Positions 15,597-24,115 of a stretch of 45,885 bases of DNA are shown piece by piece. Under the pieces are notes generated by a model that did no database searches, was not told where the DNA came from, and saw only the letters and a program-made list of their open reading frames with translations. Where the stretch lies: NCBI GenBank assembly GCA_902765215.1, contig CACWZA010000017.1, positions 1 to 45,885 of the forward strand. Direction: 5' to 3'. The number at the start of each line of letters is the position of its first letter. The first letter of the stretch is position 1. Position numbers and translations under genes: made by a program. Origin of the DNA: an uncultured bacterium. Lineage in GTDB: Bacteria > Cyanobacteriota > Vampirovibrionia > Gastranaerophilales > Gastranaerophilaceae.

Positions 15597-16904
15597 CTAA
15601 AATTCCATTGCACGCAAAACTTCTATTGCTCTGTCAGAAAGAATTTTATTTTTCTCTTTTTTATTCTTTCTTATCTTTTTCGGGATATCCATCTCTTTAA
15701 CTATCGCCCAGTTAGAATTTATCGGCTGAAAATGTTTTTGCTGAGGTTCTGTTATATAGTGTGTCAAAGCCCCGAGCATTGTTTCTGTCGGCAATTCTAA
15801 CAATGGCTCATTATTCAATAATCTGCTCATATTTACCCCCGCCAACATGCCTGTTGCGATAGATTCCGTGTACCCCTCCGTACCTGTTATCTGACCTGCA
15901 AAGAACAACCCTTTTCTCGTTCTGCTCTCAAGAGTCGGATTCAAAAGTTCAGGGGAATTAATAAAAGTGTTTCTGTGCATTACACCGTATCGCATAATAT
16001 TTGCATTCTCAAGCCCCGGAATCAGGGATAAAAGTTCTTTTTGTGCGCCCCATTTAAGATTTGTCTGGAATCCCACAAGATTGTAAAGTGTCTTTGCAAA
16101 GTTATCCTGTCTTAACTGAACAACCGCATAGTTTATCTCATCAGTTCTTTTATCAACAAGACCTACAGGTTTCATCGGCCCAAACCTCAAAGTATCAACC
16201 CCACGTGAAGCCATAACCTCAACAGGCATACACCCTTCAAAGAATTTCGCATCTTTTTCAAACTCTTTGAGTTCTATACGAGGAGCATTAATCAGATAAT
16301 CGTAAAACTTCTCGTACTGCTCCTTATTCATCGGACAGTTTATATAAGAAGCCTCGCCCTTATCGTAACGACTGCCGTAGAATGCTATATCAAAATTGAT
16401 ACTGTCTTTTTCAACAATAGGCGCAATAGCATCAAAGAAATGAAGATGCTCTGCCTTTGTAAATTCTTTTATGGAATCGGCCAGACCTTCGCTCGTGAGA
16501 GGCCCTGATGCGATAATAACCTTCCCATCAGGTATCTCTGTCACTTCCTCATTTATTACGGTAATCTTATCATTCGCCTTAATTTTTTCGGTAACTGTTT
16601 TTGAAAAAAGTTCTCTGTCAATTGCAAGCGCATTCCCCGCAGGGACAGAACACTCATAAGCGATTTTTATAAGTTCCCCTCCCATAATATCCATCTCTTT
16701 TTTCAGAAGCCCGCTTGCGTTGGTTACATCAGATGAACCAAGAGAATTTGAACACACAAACTCGGCAAAGTCTGAACCCACATGAGCGCCTGTCGTTTTT
16801 TTAGGACGCATCTCATATAACTCGACTTCTATTCCTCGCTTTGCAAGCTGCAAAGATGCCTCTGCACCTGCTAACCCTCCGCCTATAACTTTAACCTTTT
16901 CCAA
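15597..16904 (-). CDS. trmFO: Methylenetetrahydrofolate-tRNA-(uracil-5-)-methyltransferase TrmFO
   Basis: TrmFO is a folate- and FAD-dependent enzyme that makes m5U54 in the tRNA T-loop, using methylenetetrahydrofolate instead of SAM. The 435-aa length is typical. The FAD-binding VIGGGLAGAEASLQLAKRG is at the N-terminus. It is followed by MRPKKTTGAHVGSDFAEFVCSNSLGS, which carries the family's conserved cysteine, and by FAGQITGTEGYTESIATG near the C-terminus. The start codon is TTG at 16904 with AAAGGAC upstream; no in-frame ATG fits better. It begins 15 nt after the stop of the diguanylate cyclase gene, so the two are probably co-transcribed. Confidence 0.96.
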   Translation of the reverse strand: MEKVKVIGGGLAGAEASLQLAKRGIEVELYEMRPKKTTGAHVGSDFAEFVCSNSLGSSDVTNASGLLKKEMDIMGGELIKIAYECSVPAGNALAIDRELFSKTVTEKIKANDKITVINEEVTEIPDGKVIIASGPLTSEGLADSIKEFTKAEHLHFFDAIAPIVEKDSINFDIAFYGSRYDKGEASYINCPMNKEQYEKFYDYLINAPRIELKEFEKDAKFFEGCMPVEVMASRGVDTLRFGPMKPVGLVDKRTDEINYAVVQLRQDNFAKTLYNLVGFQTNLKWGAQKELLSLIPGLENANIMRYGVMHRNTFINSPELLNPTLESRTRKGLFFAGQITGTEGYTESIATGMLAGVNMSRLLNNEPLLELPTETMLGALTHYITEPQQKHFQPINSNWAIVKEMDIPKKIRKNKKEKNKILSDRAIEVLRAMEF

Positions 16905-16919
16905 AGATTTGTCCTTTCC

Positions 16920-18740
16920 CTATTCGTTGCGTCCGACTTGGTTTCTGCCGTGTTCTTTTGCATAATATAGTGCTTTATCCGCACACTCGATTAATTTTTG
17001 CGGCGCATTACCATCCTCAGGGAAGGTTGAAACACCTAAACTTATTGTTATATTTACCTCAGTATTGTTATTAACCTTAAGCGGAGTTTTGGCAACGGCA
17101 TCACAGATTCTCTGTGCATTAACCATTGCTTCTTCTTTAGAAGTCTGAGGCAGAATAATACTCATTTCCTCACCGCCATATCTGCATACATAATCTGTTG
17201 CACGGGTGTTTTTCTTCAATATTTGCGCAACCGTTCTCAATACAGCATCACCAACCTGGTGTCCATAGGTATCATTGAACTTCTTAAAGAAGTCTATATC
17301 AATAATTATCAGTGAAAATTCCTGATCGTATCTCATTGCCGTATCGAGCTGTTTCTTCAGCGTATCCTGAAAATATCTGTGGTTATATAACTCTGTCAGA
17401 CCATCAGTTGTTGCGAGCTTGTACTGATGCTCAAAATCTCTCGATTTAAGCAGATATTTTGCAAGATAAGATATCGCAAATGTCACCAGCGTCACAAATA
17501 AAGGCACGACAACTTCTATCCATAGGTTAAACCAGCTCATCACATAATATGATGCAAGATAGTATGCAGATGCAAGCAATACTGTTGATGTTGTTGCAAA
17601 AACCGCAGAGGTTGATTTAAACACAATAAAGCTGACCGTTAACACCAACAACAGAATAATTATTGCGTTTGTTGAAAACGATGACTTCTTTATGAACGAG
17701 TTATCCATAAGGTTATTCATATAAGTTGCATGAATTTCTACCCCCGGATAAATCTTATCTATCGGAACACTCTTTGTATCAAACAAACTTGATGCGGTTG
17801 TTCCGACAAAAACAATTTTATCTTTAAAGTCATAAGCATCAATAGTTTTATCACCTTCTATCGATTTTATCAGCTTATGGAACGGAATATTTTTATATGT
17901 TCTCATTGACTGACCGTACCAGTTAAGCACGACCTCACCCGAATCAGTAAGAGGTATTTTATTCTTACCTGCAATCAGGTTTGACTGCTTGTCAATAACA
18001 AAATCTTTAACTGTGTCGTTATTCATCAAATCTAACCCTGCCATAAGGGTAAGGTGAGGATAATATTCCCCGTTATAATATGCAAAAACAGGGACTTTCC
18101 TTATAATACCGTCTTCTGAACGGTTAATATTTATCATCCCGACTTTTGTTTTTGAATTTAATATTTGCGGAATAATAGCCCTGCAGTTAGAAAATCCGTA
18201 GTCTTTATCTATATCAACTCTTTTTGAACGGTTATCCAAATTAGCAGCCAATCTGTCCGGCAAAACTACAGGAGTTCTTACATCTGCAGACTGGTTATCA
18301 AAATTTATTGCCGTATAGACATTGTCATATTTTGCCATTGTCTTTGCCAGCATATTATCTGCATTAATGTCTGTTTTGAACGACTTTATAAACATCAAAT
18401 CAAAGATTATTGCTTTTGGGTTATCTGCCTCAACCCTGTCTATGATTTTAGAATAAACATCCCTTGAAATAGGCCACTCGCCATATTTGTCAAGAATATA
18501 CTCATAACTTCCGTCATCAATTGCAATAATAACAATATCCTTGCTCGGCTTCAAATGTTTATGCTTCGCGAGCAAAAACTGACGATAGTCAAACGATTTA
18601 TTTTCAGAATCGTTAAAGAAATTGACTATCATTGTATTATTCGCAAGTAAAAATACCGCAAATAAAATTGATGCCGTAATCAAAAAATATGCTATAAAAT
18701 TAAAAATTCTTTCTTTAGAAAATTTTTGTTCTTCGCTCAA
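16920..18740 (-). CDS. CHASE2-domain diguanylate cyclase (606 aa)
   Basis: This is a predicted membrane-bound c-di-GMP synthase. One TM helix lies near residues 13-34. An extracytoplasmic CHASE2 sensor follows at about 40-340 (DIVIIAIDDGSYEYI, then KIVFVGTTASSLFDTK, PGVEIHATYMNNL), then three TM helices at about 355-430 and a cytoplasmic GGDEF domain at about 440-606 (ATTDGLTELYNHRYF). The active-site motif reads GGEEM instead of GG(D/E)EF; the first four positions are intact. RATD lies five residues before it, the spacing of the inhibitory I-site RxxD, so product inhibition is likely. The stimulus is unknown. Confidence 0.93.
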   Translation of the reverse strand: MSEEQKFSKERIFNFIAYFLITASILFAVFLLANNTMIVNFFNDSENKSFDYRQFLLAKHKHLKPSKDIVIIAIDDGSYEYILDKYGEWPISRDVYSKIIDRVEADNPKAIIFDLMFIKSFKTDINADNMLAKTMAKYDNVYTAINFDNQSADVRTPVVLPDRLAANLDNRSKRVDIDKDYGFSNCRAIIPQILNSKTKVGMININRSEDGIIRKVPVFAYYNGEYYPHLTLMAGLDLMNNDTVKDFVIDKQSNLIAGKNKIPLTDSGEVVLNWYGQSMRTYKNIPFHKLIKSIEGDKTIDAYDFKDKIVFVGTTASSLFDTKSVPIDKIYPGVEIHATYMNNLMDNSFIKKSSFSTNAIIILLLVLTVSFIVFKSTSAVFATTSTVLLASAYYLASYYVMSWFNLWIEVVVPLFVTLVTFAISYLAKYLLKSRDFEHQYKLATTDGLTELYNHRYFQDTLKKQLDTAMRYDQEFSLIIIDIDFFKKFNDTYGHQVGDAVLRTVAQILKKNTRATDYVCRYGGEEMSIILPQTSKEEAMVNAQRICDAVAKTPLKVNNNTEVNITISLGVSTFPEDGNAPQKLIECADKALYYAKEHGRNQVGRNE

Positions 18741-18804
18741 AATCAGTCCCTCTCTGTCTGAGTGAATAGAAAATAGTAAATAACCTAACTATAAACTACT
18801 CATA

Positions 18805-18960
18805 TCACTTAAATAATTCTACTCTAATTTTATCAGAAATTTTATTCTTAACAAACTCTCTTTCCATCAATTTGTTATTTAACTTCAAAATTTCCGTAGT
18901 ATAAGCCAATTCATCAGGTTTTTGCAAATAGTTAATCAAACAGTCTTCATGTAAGCTCAT
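18805..18960 (-). CDS. Short ORF, 51 aa, hypothetical
   Basis: This frame has a good ribosome binding site (AGGAGATTCTC before the ATG at 18960) and ends at TGA 18805. It encodes a charged, soluble-looking peptide beginning MSLHEDCLINYLQKPDELAY, with a predicted helical centre (TTEILKLNNKLMEREF). It lies 64 nt upstream of the diguanylate cyclase on the same strand and could share its mRNA. I do not recognise the family. The ribosome binding site and normal codon pattern support coding. Confidence 0.55.
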   Translation of the reverse strand: MSLHEDCLINYLQKPDELAYTTEILKLNNKLMEREFVKNKISDKIRVELFK

Positions 18961-19044
18961 GAGAATCTCCTCTAGTGTGTCGACAAAAAGTTTAACGACG
19001 AAAGAAATAAAATCCTCATTAGAATCTGAAAAAATAGTTTAAAT

Positions 19045-19054
19045 GGGGGGGGGG
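19045..19054. repeat. Ten-base G homopolymer, intergenic
   Basis: A run of ten G is followed by TAAATAATA, between a short ORF and a terminator. It lies in no reading frame. Confidence 0.8.
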
Positions 19055-19073
19055 TAAATAATATAACCAAAAT

Positions 19074-19102
19074 AAAACTTCCCGCTTTATGCGAGAAGTT
19101 AA
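19074..19102 (-). terminator. Terminator of the coiled-coil protein gene
   Basis: In minus orientation AACTTCTCGC-ATAAA-GCGGGAAGTT is followed by a T-rich run, 27 nt after the stop at 19130. Confidence 0.8.
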
Positions 19103-19129
19103 CCGAATTATTTAAATCCAACTAAAAAC

Positions 19130-19723
19130 TTATTCCACAGTCAGATTAGGAGGAACCTCCATACCTGCCTGAGATGCATACGCATTTGAATACTCATTTC
19201 GTTGGCGTTCTAACTGAACCTGATGCCCTTTGACAATCTGCTGGATTTGATTAGCATTTTGTTCTAAACCGTTAAGAATTTGTTCGGCATAAACAGTCAT
19301 ACCTTCCTTCATTCTTAATGCTTCATCTCTCGCCTGAGCTCTAATTGCCTCAGCCTCCTCAGTTGCTTTTCTCTTCATTGCTTCGCATTCAGCAATAACA
19401 ACTTCTTTTGCCTGCTGAATTTCGCGTTTTGCTTTTTGCATCAAATCAGATTCACTCAAAAGTCTAGCAGCCTCTGCCTGAGCATCTCTTATCAATTTTT
19501 CTGCTCTTTGTTGTGCTTCGTGCTGGATACCATCTCTGCGTCTTAATAAGTCGCGTGCATCCTGAACCTCTGTAGGTAATGATGCATAAATGTTATCCAA
19601 TAATGTTTCTACAGTATCACGCTTTACAACTACCATATAACTCGACAGAAGCGGAAAACCTTTATCCAATGCTTCTTCAAGCTTGCCCAGTAAATTGTAT
19701 ATATTACTTTGCTGTGCACTCAT
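19130..19723 (-). CDS. Coiled-coil protein resembling ATP synthase subunit b-type helices (197 aa)
   Basis: A short N-terminal globular part (residues 1-60, NIYNLLGKLEEALDKGFPL, then RDTVETLLDNIYASLP) is followed by a long charged, alanine-rich helix at about 60-175 (RAEKLIRDAQAEAARLL; ATEEAEAIRAQARDEALRM), predicted to form a coiled coil like peripheral-stalk b subunits or DivIVA-type scaffolds. No membrane segment is present, so it is not a normal F0 b subunit. It is monocistronic with its own terminator. The role is unknown; cell division or filament scaffolding are guesses only. Confidence 0.7.
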   Translation of the reverse strand: MSAQQSNIYNLLGKLEEALDKGFPLLSSYMVVVKRDTVETLLDNIYASLPTEVQDARDLLRRRDGIQHEAQQRAEKLIRDAQAEAARLLSESDLMQKAKREIQQAKEVVIAECEAMKRKATEEAEAIRAQARDEALRMKEGMTVYAEQILNGLEQNANQIQQIVKGHQVQLERQRNEYSNAYASQAGMEVPPNLTVE

Positions 19724-19842
19724 TTTACATATCTCTCCTGATACCAGTAATTCCCTTAACCTAGATTTTACGACAAAAATGTTTGTAAAGTCAAATTATC
19801 ATGTTTTTTTATGTAGTTTTATTTACATTTATTTCAAAAAAC

Positions 19843-19876
19843 AAAAAAGAAGATTGCTGACGCAATCTTCTTTTTT
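19843..19876 (-). terminator. Terminator of the hypothetical operon 19901-21889
   Basis: GAAGATTGC-TGAC-GCAATCTTC is flanked by A- and T-runs, 25 nt after the stop at 19901. Confidence 0.85.
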
Positions 19877-19900
19877 ATCATCTATGTTTATTAATGTTTA

Positions 19901-20635
19901 CTACGCACTCTTTGAAAATTTTTGTGGAGCATTGATATCTACTGCCTTAGCGAGTTTGTATTCAGACTTTGCCGGTTGAGTCTGAATTTGAGGAGTAGTT
20001 TCAGCAGGTTTTTTGTTTGCTGCTTTTCCTGCTTTGTAACTATCCCAAACTTTACTAATCTTACTTGCTACAGGAGTTACCAATACCGGTGCAACATATC
20101 TGTACATTACGGTGAAGATTAACAATTGTTTTGCAATATCGAAGCCTTTCATTCTTGAAGAAAGTTTCGGATTGCCTTGGTTAACTTCTCTGAACTTGTA
20201 ACCGAGGTTCTTGCTGAACTTACCGAGTGCCCCGTTTACACCGTAACCTAATGCTGTAGAAACGCCTGTTACCATCCATTGATTTAACATCAAGGTTTTT
20301 GCGCGTTTCTTTTGTTCTTCGTCTTTGTTTAAAGTTTTCTTAGTTCTGTTTGCATAGAAGTAAGTTGTAACGATTGAACCTGCCGTTGACATGTGACTTG
20401 GCATATTATCAATGTTTGTTGACCAGTCTGCAAACTTAGAAATAAATTTAGAGTTCATAACAGGTTGAAGTACAGGTTTAATAATACCTTTTTCAATGAA
20501 TGCATCCCAACCTTTATCGTATAAATCTTTTGCTTTTTGTCCTAAAGATACTGCCTTTTGAACATTTGATGCCTTCAAACCGCCTTTGAAGTTTGGTGTG
20601 TTATATGCTGCTGTAGTAATTGGAGATATAGCCAT
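19901..20635 (-). CDS. Hypothetical protein with N-terminal NFKGG motif (244 aa)
   Basis: The family is not recognised. Residues 14-19 read PNFKGG, a short motif seen in variants in several unrelated hypothetical proteins in this window. A hydrophobic stretch with weak membrane character lies at about 170-190 (LLIFTVMYRYVAPVLVTPV), and a Lys/Pro-rich tail follows (ANKKPAETTPQIQTQPAK). The start overlaps the stop of the upstream gene by one base (TAATG), so the two are translated together. With the 46-aa ORF at 21749-21889 this forms a three-gene unit. Confidence 0.75.
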   Translation of the reverse strand: MAISPITTAAYNTPNFKGGLKASNVQKAVSLGQKAKDLYDKGWDAFIEKGIIKPVLQPVMNSKFISKFADWSTNIDNMPSHMSTAGSIVTTYFYANRTKKTLNKDEEQKKRAKTLMLNQWMVTGVSTALGYGVNGALGKFSKNLGYKFREVNQGNPKLSSRMKGFDIAKQLLIFTVMYRYVAPVLVTPVASKISKVWDSYKAGKAANKKPAETTPQIQTQPAKSEYKLAKAVDINAPQKFSKSA

Positions 20636-21756
20636 TACACACCTCCTTTCTTGAAAGAACTGAAGGTTGAGGCAACGCTACCCATCTTTCCTGTTGATAC
20701 CACTGTATTATTTGCAGTTGATACAACATTTAAACCTTTGTTTGCTGCACTTGCTGACTTATCACTCTTTTTGATACCGAACGCATTTAACAATGGCGGA
20801 ATCATTGCAATTGTGAGTGATGCTCTTGCAGGAGCAAGAACAATGTCAGGAGTCATATTTATAAACTTGTGAACATTTTGTTCTTTCTTGTTGCAAATTT
20901 CCATTTCTTCCGTAATTGGAGTTAATTCCTTAGATTCTATAACTCTGCCAAGCTTATTGCCGTCTTTATCGTATTTTATAGCACCGTTTTCCATTTCAAA
21001 AACAGATTTTGATCTTAAAATACCTTCACTGTCAACAGCAAAATCTTTTGCCTGAACTGCCTGACCTACAGGAACTTCTTCGTTGCGTTTTATTTTAAAC
21101 TTAGCAATACCTTTTTCTGTCTTAATATGCTGCCAAGTACCGTCTTCATTTTTGATAGGCTTAATTCTTACAACATTTGTTTTTGATTCAACATAAAAAT
21201 CAGGATATGCCTTTTCAAATGCTTTTTGTTTTTCTTTGCCGTATATCATTAACGGTTCAAGACTGGAGTTATAAACTGTACCGTCAGCTCTCAGCATTTG
21301 ACCTTTTTCATTAGTCATTACTTTTCTGACAGTCTTACCATTATGTCCAAGCTCTTCTTTAATACCTACACCATGATAAAATTTCTCTATTGTTTCCGGT
21401 TTCAGATATTTAGCCGGATTTTTAGCAATTCTTTTTAAACCTACTGCAACAGGTGTTGCGAAAATCAACGGCCAGATAAAGCCAACGCCACCTGATGAAA
21501 TAGAATGACAGGACGCATAAGTAGCGTCCTGTTTATCTTTTGTTACTATAAAATTTGTTAATGGTCTTGGACCTACACAGATACCTAAAGCAAATAACGA
21601 TTGGCAAACTGTCTGGTTCTCAGCAGCAACATCGAGAACTTTGCCCAACGCTTCACTCTGCATAAATCTAGTCGTCAAATTCCTACCTTTTTCCGCAGTC
21701 GGACTTGCCAACTTTGCGACTCTAGGTACAACTGAACCCATGACCCTATTAATCAT
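20635..21756 (-). CDS. Hypothetical protein (373 aa)
   Basis: The family is not recognised. The N-terminal region (ALGKVLDVAAENQTVCQSL, then ICVGPRPLTNFIVTKD) leads to a glycine-rich hydrophobic segment near residues 88-108 (SSGGVGFIWPLIFATPVAVGL), probably membrane-associated. A beta-rich lysine/glutamate middle follows. Another hydrophobic stretch lies near 307-325 (VLAPARASLTIAMIPPLL). Its ATG overlaps the stop of a 46-aa ORF by 8 nt and its stop overlaps the next start by one base. The tight coupling suggests the three products act together. Confidence 0.72.
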   Translation of the reverse strand: MINRVMGSVVPRVAKLASPTAEKGRNLTTRFMQSEALGKVLDVAAENQTVCQSLFALGICVGPRPLTNFIVTKDKQDATYASCHSISSGGVGFIWPLIFATPVAVGLKRIAKNPAKYLKPETIEKFYHGVGIKEELGHNGKTVRKVMTNEKGQMLRADGTVYNSSLEPLMIYGKEKQKAFEKAYPDFYVESKTNVVRIKPIKNEDGTWQHIKTEKGIAKFKIKRNEEVPVGQAVQAKDFAVDSEGILRSKSVFEMENGAIKYDKDGNKLGRVIESKELTPITEEMEICNKKEQNVHKFINMTPDIVLAPARASLTIAMIPPLLNAFGIKKSDKSASAANKGLNVVSTANNTVVSTGKMGSVASTFSSFKKGGV

Positions 21757-21889
21757 TACACACTTCCTTATTAGTTGCTGAAATATTAGTTGTTGTTTGG
21801 TTAGACAATACGCCTAACTGACCCTTTTGACTTAAGGCTTTAGATCTTACGTTGTATGTTTTAACCATAGTTTCCAATCTAAATTTCAT
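21749..21889 (-). CDS. Short ORF, 46 aa, first gene of the hypothetical operon
   Basis: The frame starts at ATG 21889 with AGAAGG upstream and ends at TAA 21749, overlapping the next start by 8 nt (ATGATTAA). It encodes a basic N-terminal half (MKFRLETMVKTYNVRSKALS) and a Thr/Asn-rich tail. The overlap and the ribosome binding site support real translation. It may be a small partner protein or only a leader that couples translation of the 373-aa protein. Confidence 0.5.
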   Translation of the reverse strand: MKFRLETMVKTYNVRSKALSQKGQLGVLSNQTTTNISATNKEVCND

Positions 21890-22112
21890 GATGTATTAAC
21901 CTTCTGTAATTATATTAAAGCAAATAAAGATTTTTTTTGTTAATTTGTTGCGAAAATGTTACAATGAAATTTTATTTTTTGGGGGAGTGAATAAAAAACG
22001 GCAACTGTCCGTAAAAAAGCCGAATATCCTGTGATTTACCTGTTAATTATCAAACATTCGAGATAGGGGCATTTTATATATTTAACCCACTCTAAACAAT
22101 AATTTTTTATCA
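21890..22112. other. Divergent intergenic region
   Basis: This AT-rich region separates the minus-strand operon (start 21889) from kdsC-like (start 22128). A TATAAT lies at about 21905-21912 on the minus strand, without a convincing -35. A G5 run is followed by GTGAATAAA (near 21981). A weak ACGG/CCGT stem lies near 22000. No gene was found. Confidence 0.4.
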
Positions 22113-22121
22113 TGTTATAAT
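22113..22121 (+). promoter_or_regulatory. Extended -10 promoter, leaderless kdsC-like gene
   Basis: TGT-TATAAT ends 6 nt before the ATG at 22128, which places the expected transcription start at the ATG itself. No ribosome binding site is present. Confidence 0.6.
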
Positions 22122-22127
22122 CAAGTC

Positions 22128-22607
22128 ATGCTAAAATTACCGAACACAATAAAGATGGTTATAACCGATTTCGACGGTGTTTTGACAGATAACTATGTAT
22201 ATATCGGCGAAAATTCCTTTTCAACAAGAAGGCTGAATTACAAAGATGTCATGGGTTGTTTTATGCTAAAAAGAAGCGGTATTAATATATCAATAATATC
22301 AGGCGAAAAAAATCCTGCTATTGAATGGATAAAAGACACCTTTGAACTGGATGATGTCCATCAGAGGATAAGAGAAAAACTACCGGTTCTCAAATCAATA
22401 ATTGAAAAATACAACTTATCACCTGAAGAATATTTATATATAGGTGACGATATAAACGACATAGAATGTCTTAATTATGCAAAATACAAAATAACGGTAC
22501 CAAACGCAACAAAAAGAATCAAATCAATTTCGGGGATACAAATGACCGAAGAAAACGGTGGCGACGGTGCATTAAGAGAGGTGGCAGATTGTCTAACAAG
22601 TATATAG
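22128..22607 (+). CDS. kdsC: KdsC-type HAD phosphatase (3-deoxy-D-manno-octulosonate 8-phosphate phosphatase)
   Basis: KdsC hydrolyses Kdo-8-phosphate to Kdo for the inner core of lipopolysaccharide. The 159-aa length fits the C0-type HAD subfamily. The nucleophile motif is DFDGVLTDN (Asp15/Asp17). SGEK provides the second motif, and YIGDDINDIECL the Mg-binding aspartates. The C-terminal [11 protein letters not shown] is the family's GGxGAxRE signature. The neighbouring sialic-acid-type or KDN-9-phosphate phosphatases have a similar fold, so the substrate is inferred. It overlaps the TPR gene downstream by 19 nt. It implies an LPS-like outer membrane. Confidence 0.85.
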   Translation: MLKLPNTIKMVITDFDGVLTDNYVYIGENSFSTRRLNYKDVMGCFMLKRSGINISIISGEKNPAIEWIKDTFELDDVHQRIREKLPVLKSIIEKYNLSPEEYLYIGDDINDIECLNYAKYKITVPNATKRIKSISGIQMTEENGGDGALREVADCLTSI

Positions 22608-24115
22608 TAAAATCAAAGAATTTATTAAAAAAATTGTACGAAAAGATAACAAAAGCAAATACTTTTGTAGATGACTATACAAGAATGAGTATAACACCTG
22701 CAATCCCGAGTAATGCTTTTATAAACATGGCAAACTCAATGTATACAATGGGGCACTTTAAAGAAGCAGAGGACATGCTCCAGAGTGCAATATGTTTCCC
22801 TACAAAAACATCAAACGCCCTCATAAATCTCGGGGTAATAAAACAAACAACCGGCGACTTTGAGCAGGCTATTAAATTTTATCTTGCCGCATACAAAAAA
22901 GACAATCAAAACACAAAAGCTTTAGGGCTTTGGGGGAATTGCCTTGCAATGATGGGCAAAACAGATGATGCTATAAAAAAATATGAACACGCAATTCAGA
23001 TTGATGAAGAAAACGCAGATGTATACCTCTCTTGGGGCGCTCTTTTAATAAAACAGAAACGCTACAAAGAGGCAATTGAAAAACTGGAGCTTGCAGTAAA
23101 ATACAACAAAAAAGATGCAAGACCTATGTATATGCTGGCAATAGTTGAAATAGAACTCGGCGAATACGATTCAGCACTTGATAAACTGTTGCTCATTGTA
23201 AAAACAACAGAAAATAATTTTGAAGCACTCCACAATATTGCATATATATATTTCAAAAAGAAAAATTATGATGAAGCGATATCTTATGCAAAACAGGTAC
23301 TCGCAATATACAGACATAAAGTAGAAACATATTTGCTTCTCGGTGATATATACGCAATAAAGAATAACGAAGAAGAATCACTTCAATTCTACGAAATGGC
23401 AGAAATGAACGGGTTAAAAACCTTCTTCCTCTACATTTCATGGGCTGTATCACTTCAAAAATTCAATCATCACGAACTTGCAATTGAAAAATTAAACCTT
23501 GCAAACAACTGTCTTAAAGTCAAAAATGTTGACGAAGTATATGCAAGATTGTCATTGTCATACTACAAAACAGGAAAAACAGAGCTCGCAGTCAAGAACA
23601 AAAACAAAGCTCTTGAAATTAACCCTGATAATTATATGGCAAACAGTATGGCAGCAGAAATCGAACTTGGCAAAAAGAATTACAAGGCCGCTTTATTATA
23701 CCTTGATAAATGCAAAGACGATTTTTCAAACAAAGGGTTCAATTATTCACTCATGGCACAATGCTATGACGGACTTGGCATAACTGATAAAGTTACGGAA
23801 TTATTTGAAAAAGCGGTTGAATACATGCCGGAAAACGCGGATATATATATCGCTTATACAAAGTTCTTAATCAAACAGGGTGATTACGAAACAGCGAAGA
23901 AGAAGCTCAAATCAATTGGAGAAGAGTCAAAGAACATTACTCTTTTAAATATATATTTCAAAGTGCTGTACAGTCTTGCAAAACAGGAAAGTTACAAGTA
24001 TAATTTAGAAAAGGCTGTTGAAATAGCAAATAAAGCAATAGAAATCAACAACGACGGATTTGAATACAAAAAAGAAAAAGAAGAATTAGAAGGGCTTTTA
24101 AGGGATTATGAGTAG
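22589..24115 (+). CDS. Tetratricopeptide repeat protein (508 aa)
   Basis: About twelve TPR units run from residue 40 to the C-terminus, with the usual Ala/Gly/Tyr pattern (for example [20 protein letters not shown], and [15 protein letters not shown]). No signal peptide or catalytic domain is present, so it is a cytoplasmic scaffold or adaptor. The start is TTG at 22589 with GAGAGGTGG just upstream, inside the end of the kdsC-like gene. The frame also overlaps lysC by 8 nt at its 3' end, so kdsC-like, TPR and lysC are a tightly packed operon. The partner is unknown. Confidence 0.9.
   Translation: MSNKYIVKSKNLLKKLYEKITKANTFVDDYTRMSITPAIPSNAFINMANSMYTMGHFKEAEDMLQSAICFPTKTSNALINLGVIKQTTGDFEQAIKFYLAAYKKDNQNTKALGLWGNCLAMMGKTDDAIKKYEHAIQIDEENADVYLSWGALLIKQKRYKEAIEKLELAVKYNKKDARPMYMLAIVEIELGEYDSALDKLLLIVKTTENNFEALHNIAYIYFKKKNYDEAISYAKQVLAIYRHKVETYLLLGDIYAIKNNEEESLQFYEMAEMNGLKTFFLYISWAVSLQKFNHHELAIEKLNLANNCLKVKNVDEVYARLSLSYYKTGKTELAVKNKNKALEINPDNYMANSMAAEIELGKKNYKAALLYLDKCKDDFSNKGFNYSLMAQCYDGLGITDKVTELFEKAVEYMPENADIYIAYTKFLIKQGDYETAKKKLKSIGEESKNITLLNIYFKVLYSLAKQESYKYNLEKAVEIANKAIEINNDGFEYKKEKEELEGLLRDYE

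Noticed and set aside
19045-19054. Phase-variable G tract controlling a gene
   Set aside because: It lies in no reading frame and about 70 nt from the nearest start codon, with a terminator on the other side; no switched gene is evident.
19130-19723. ATP synthase subunit b
   Set aside because: It has no N-terminal membrane helix and no other ATP synthase gene nearby; only the coiled-coil pattern is shared.
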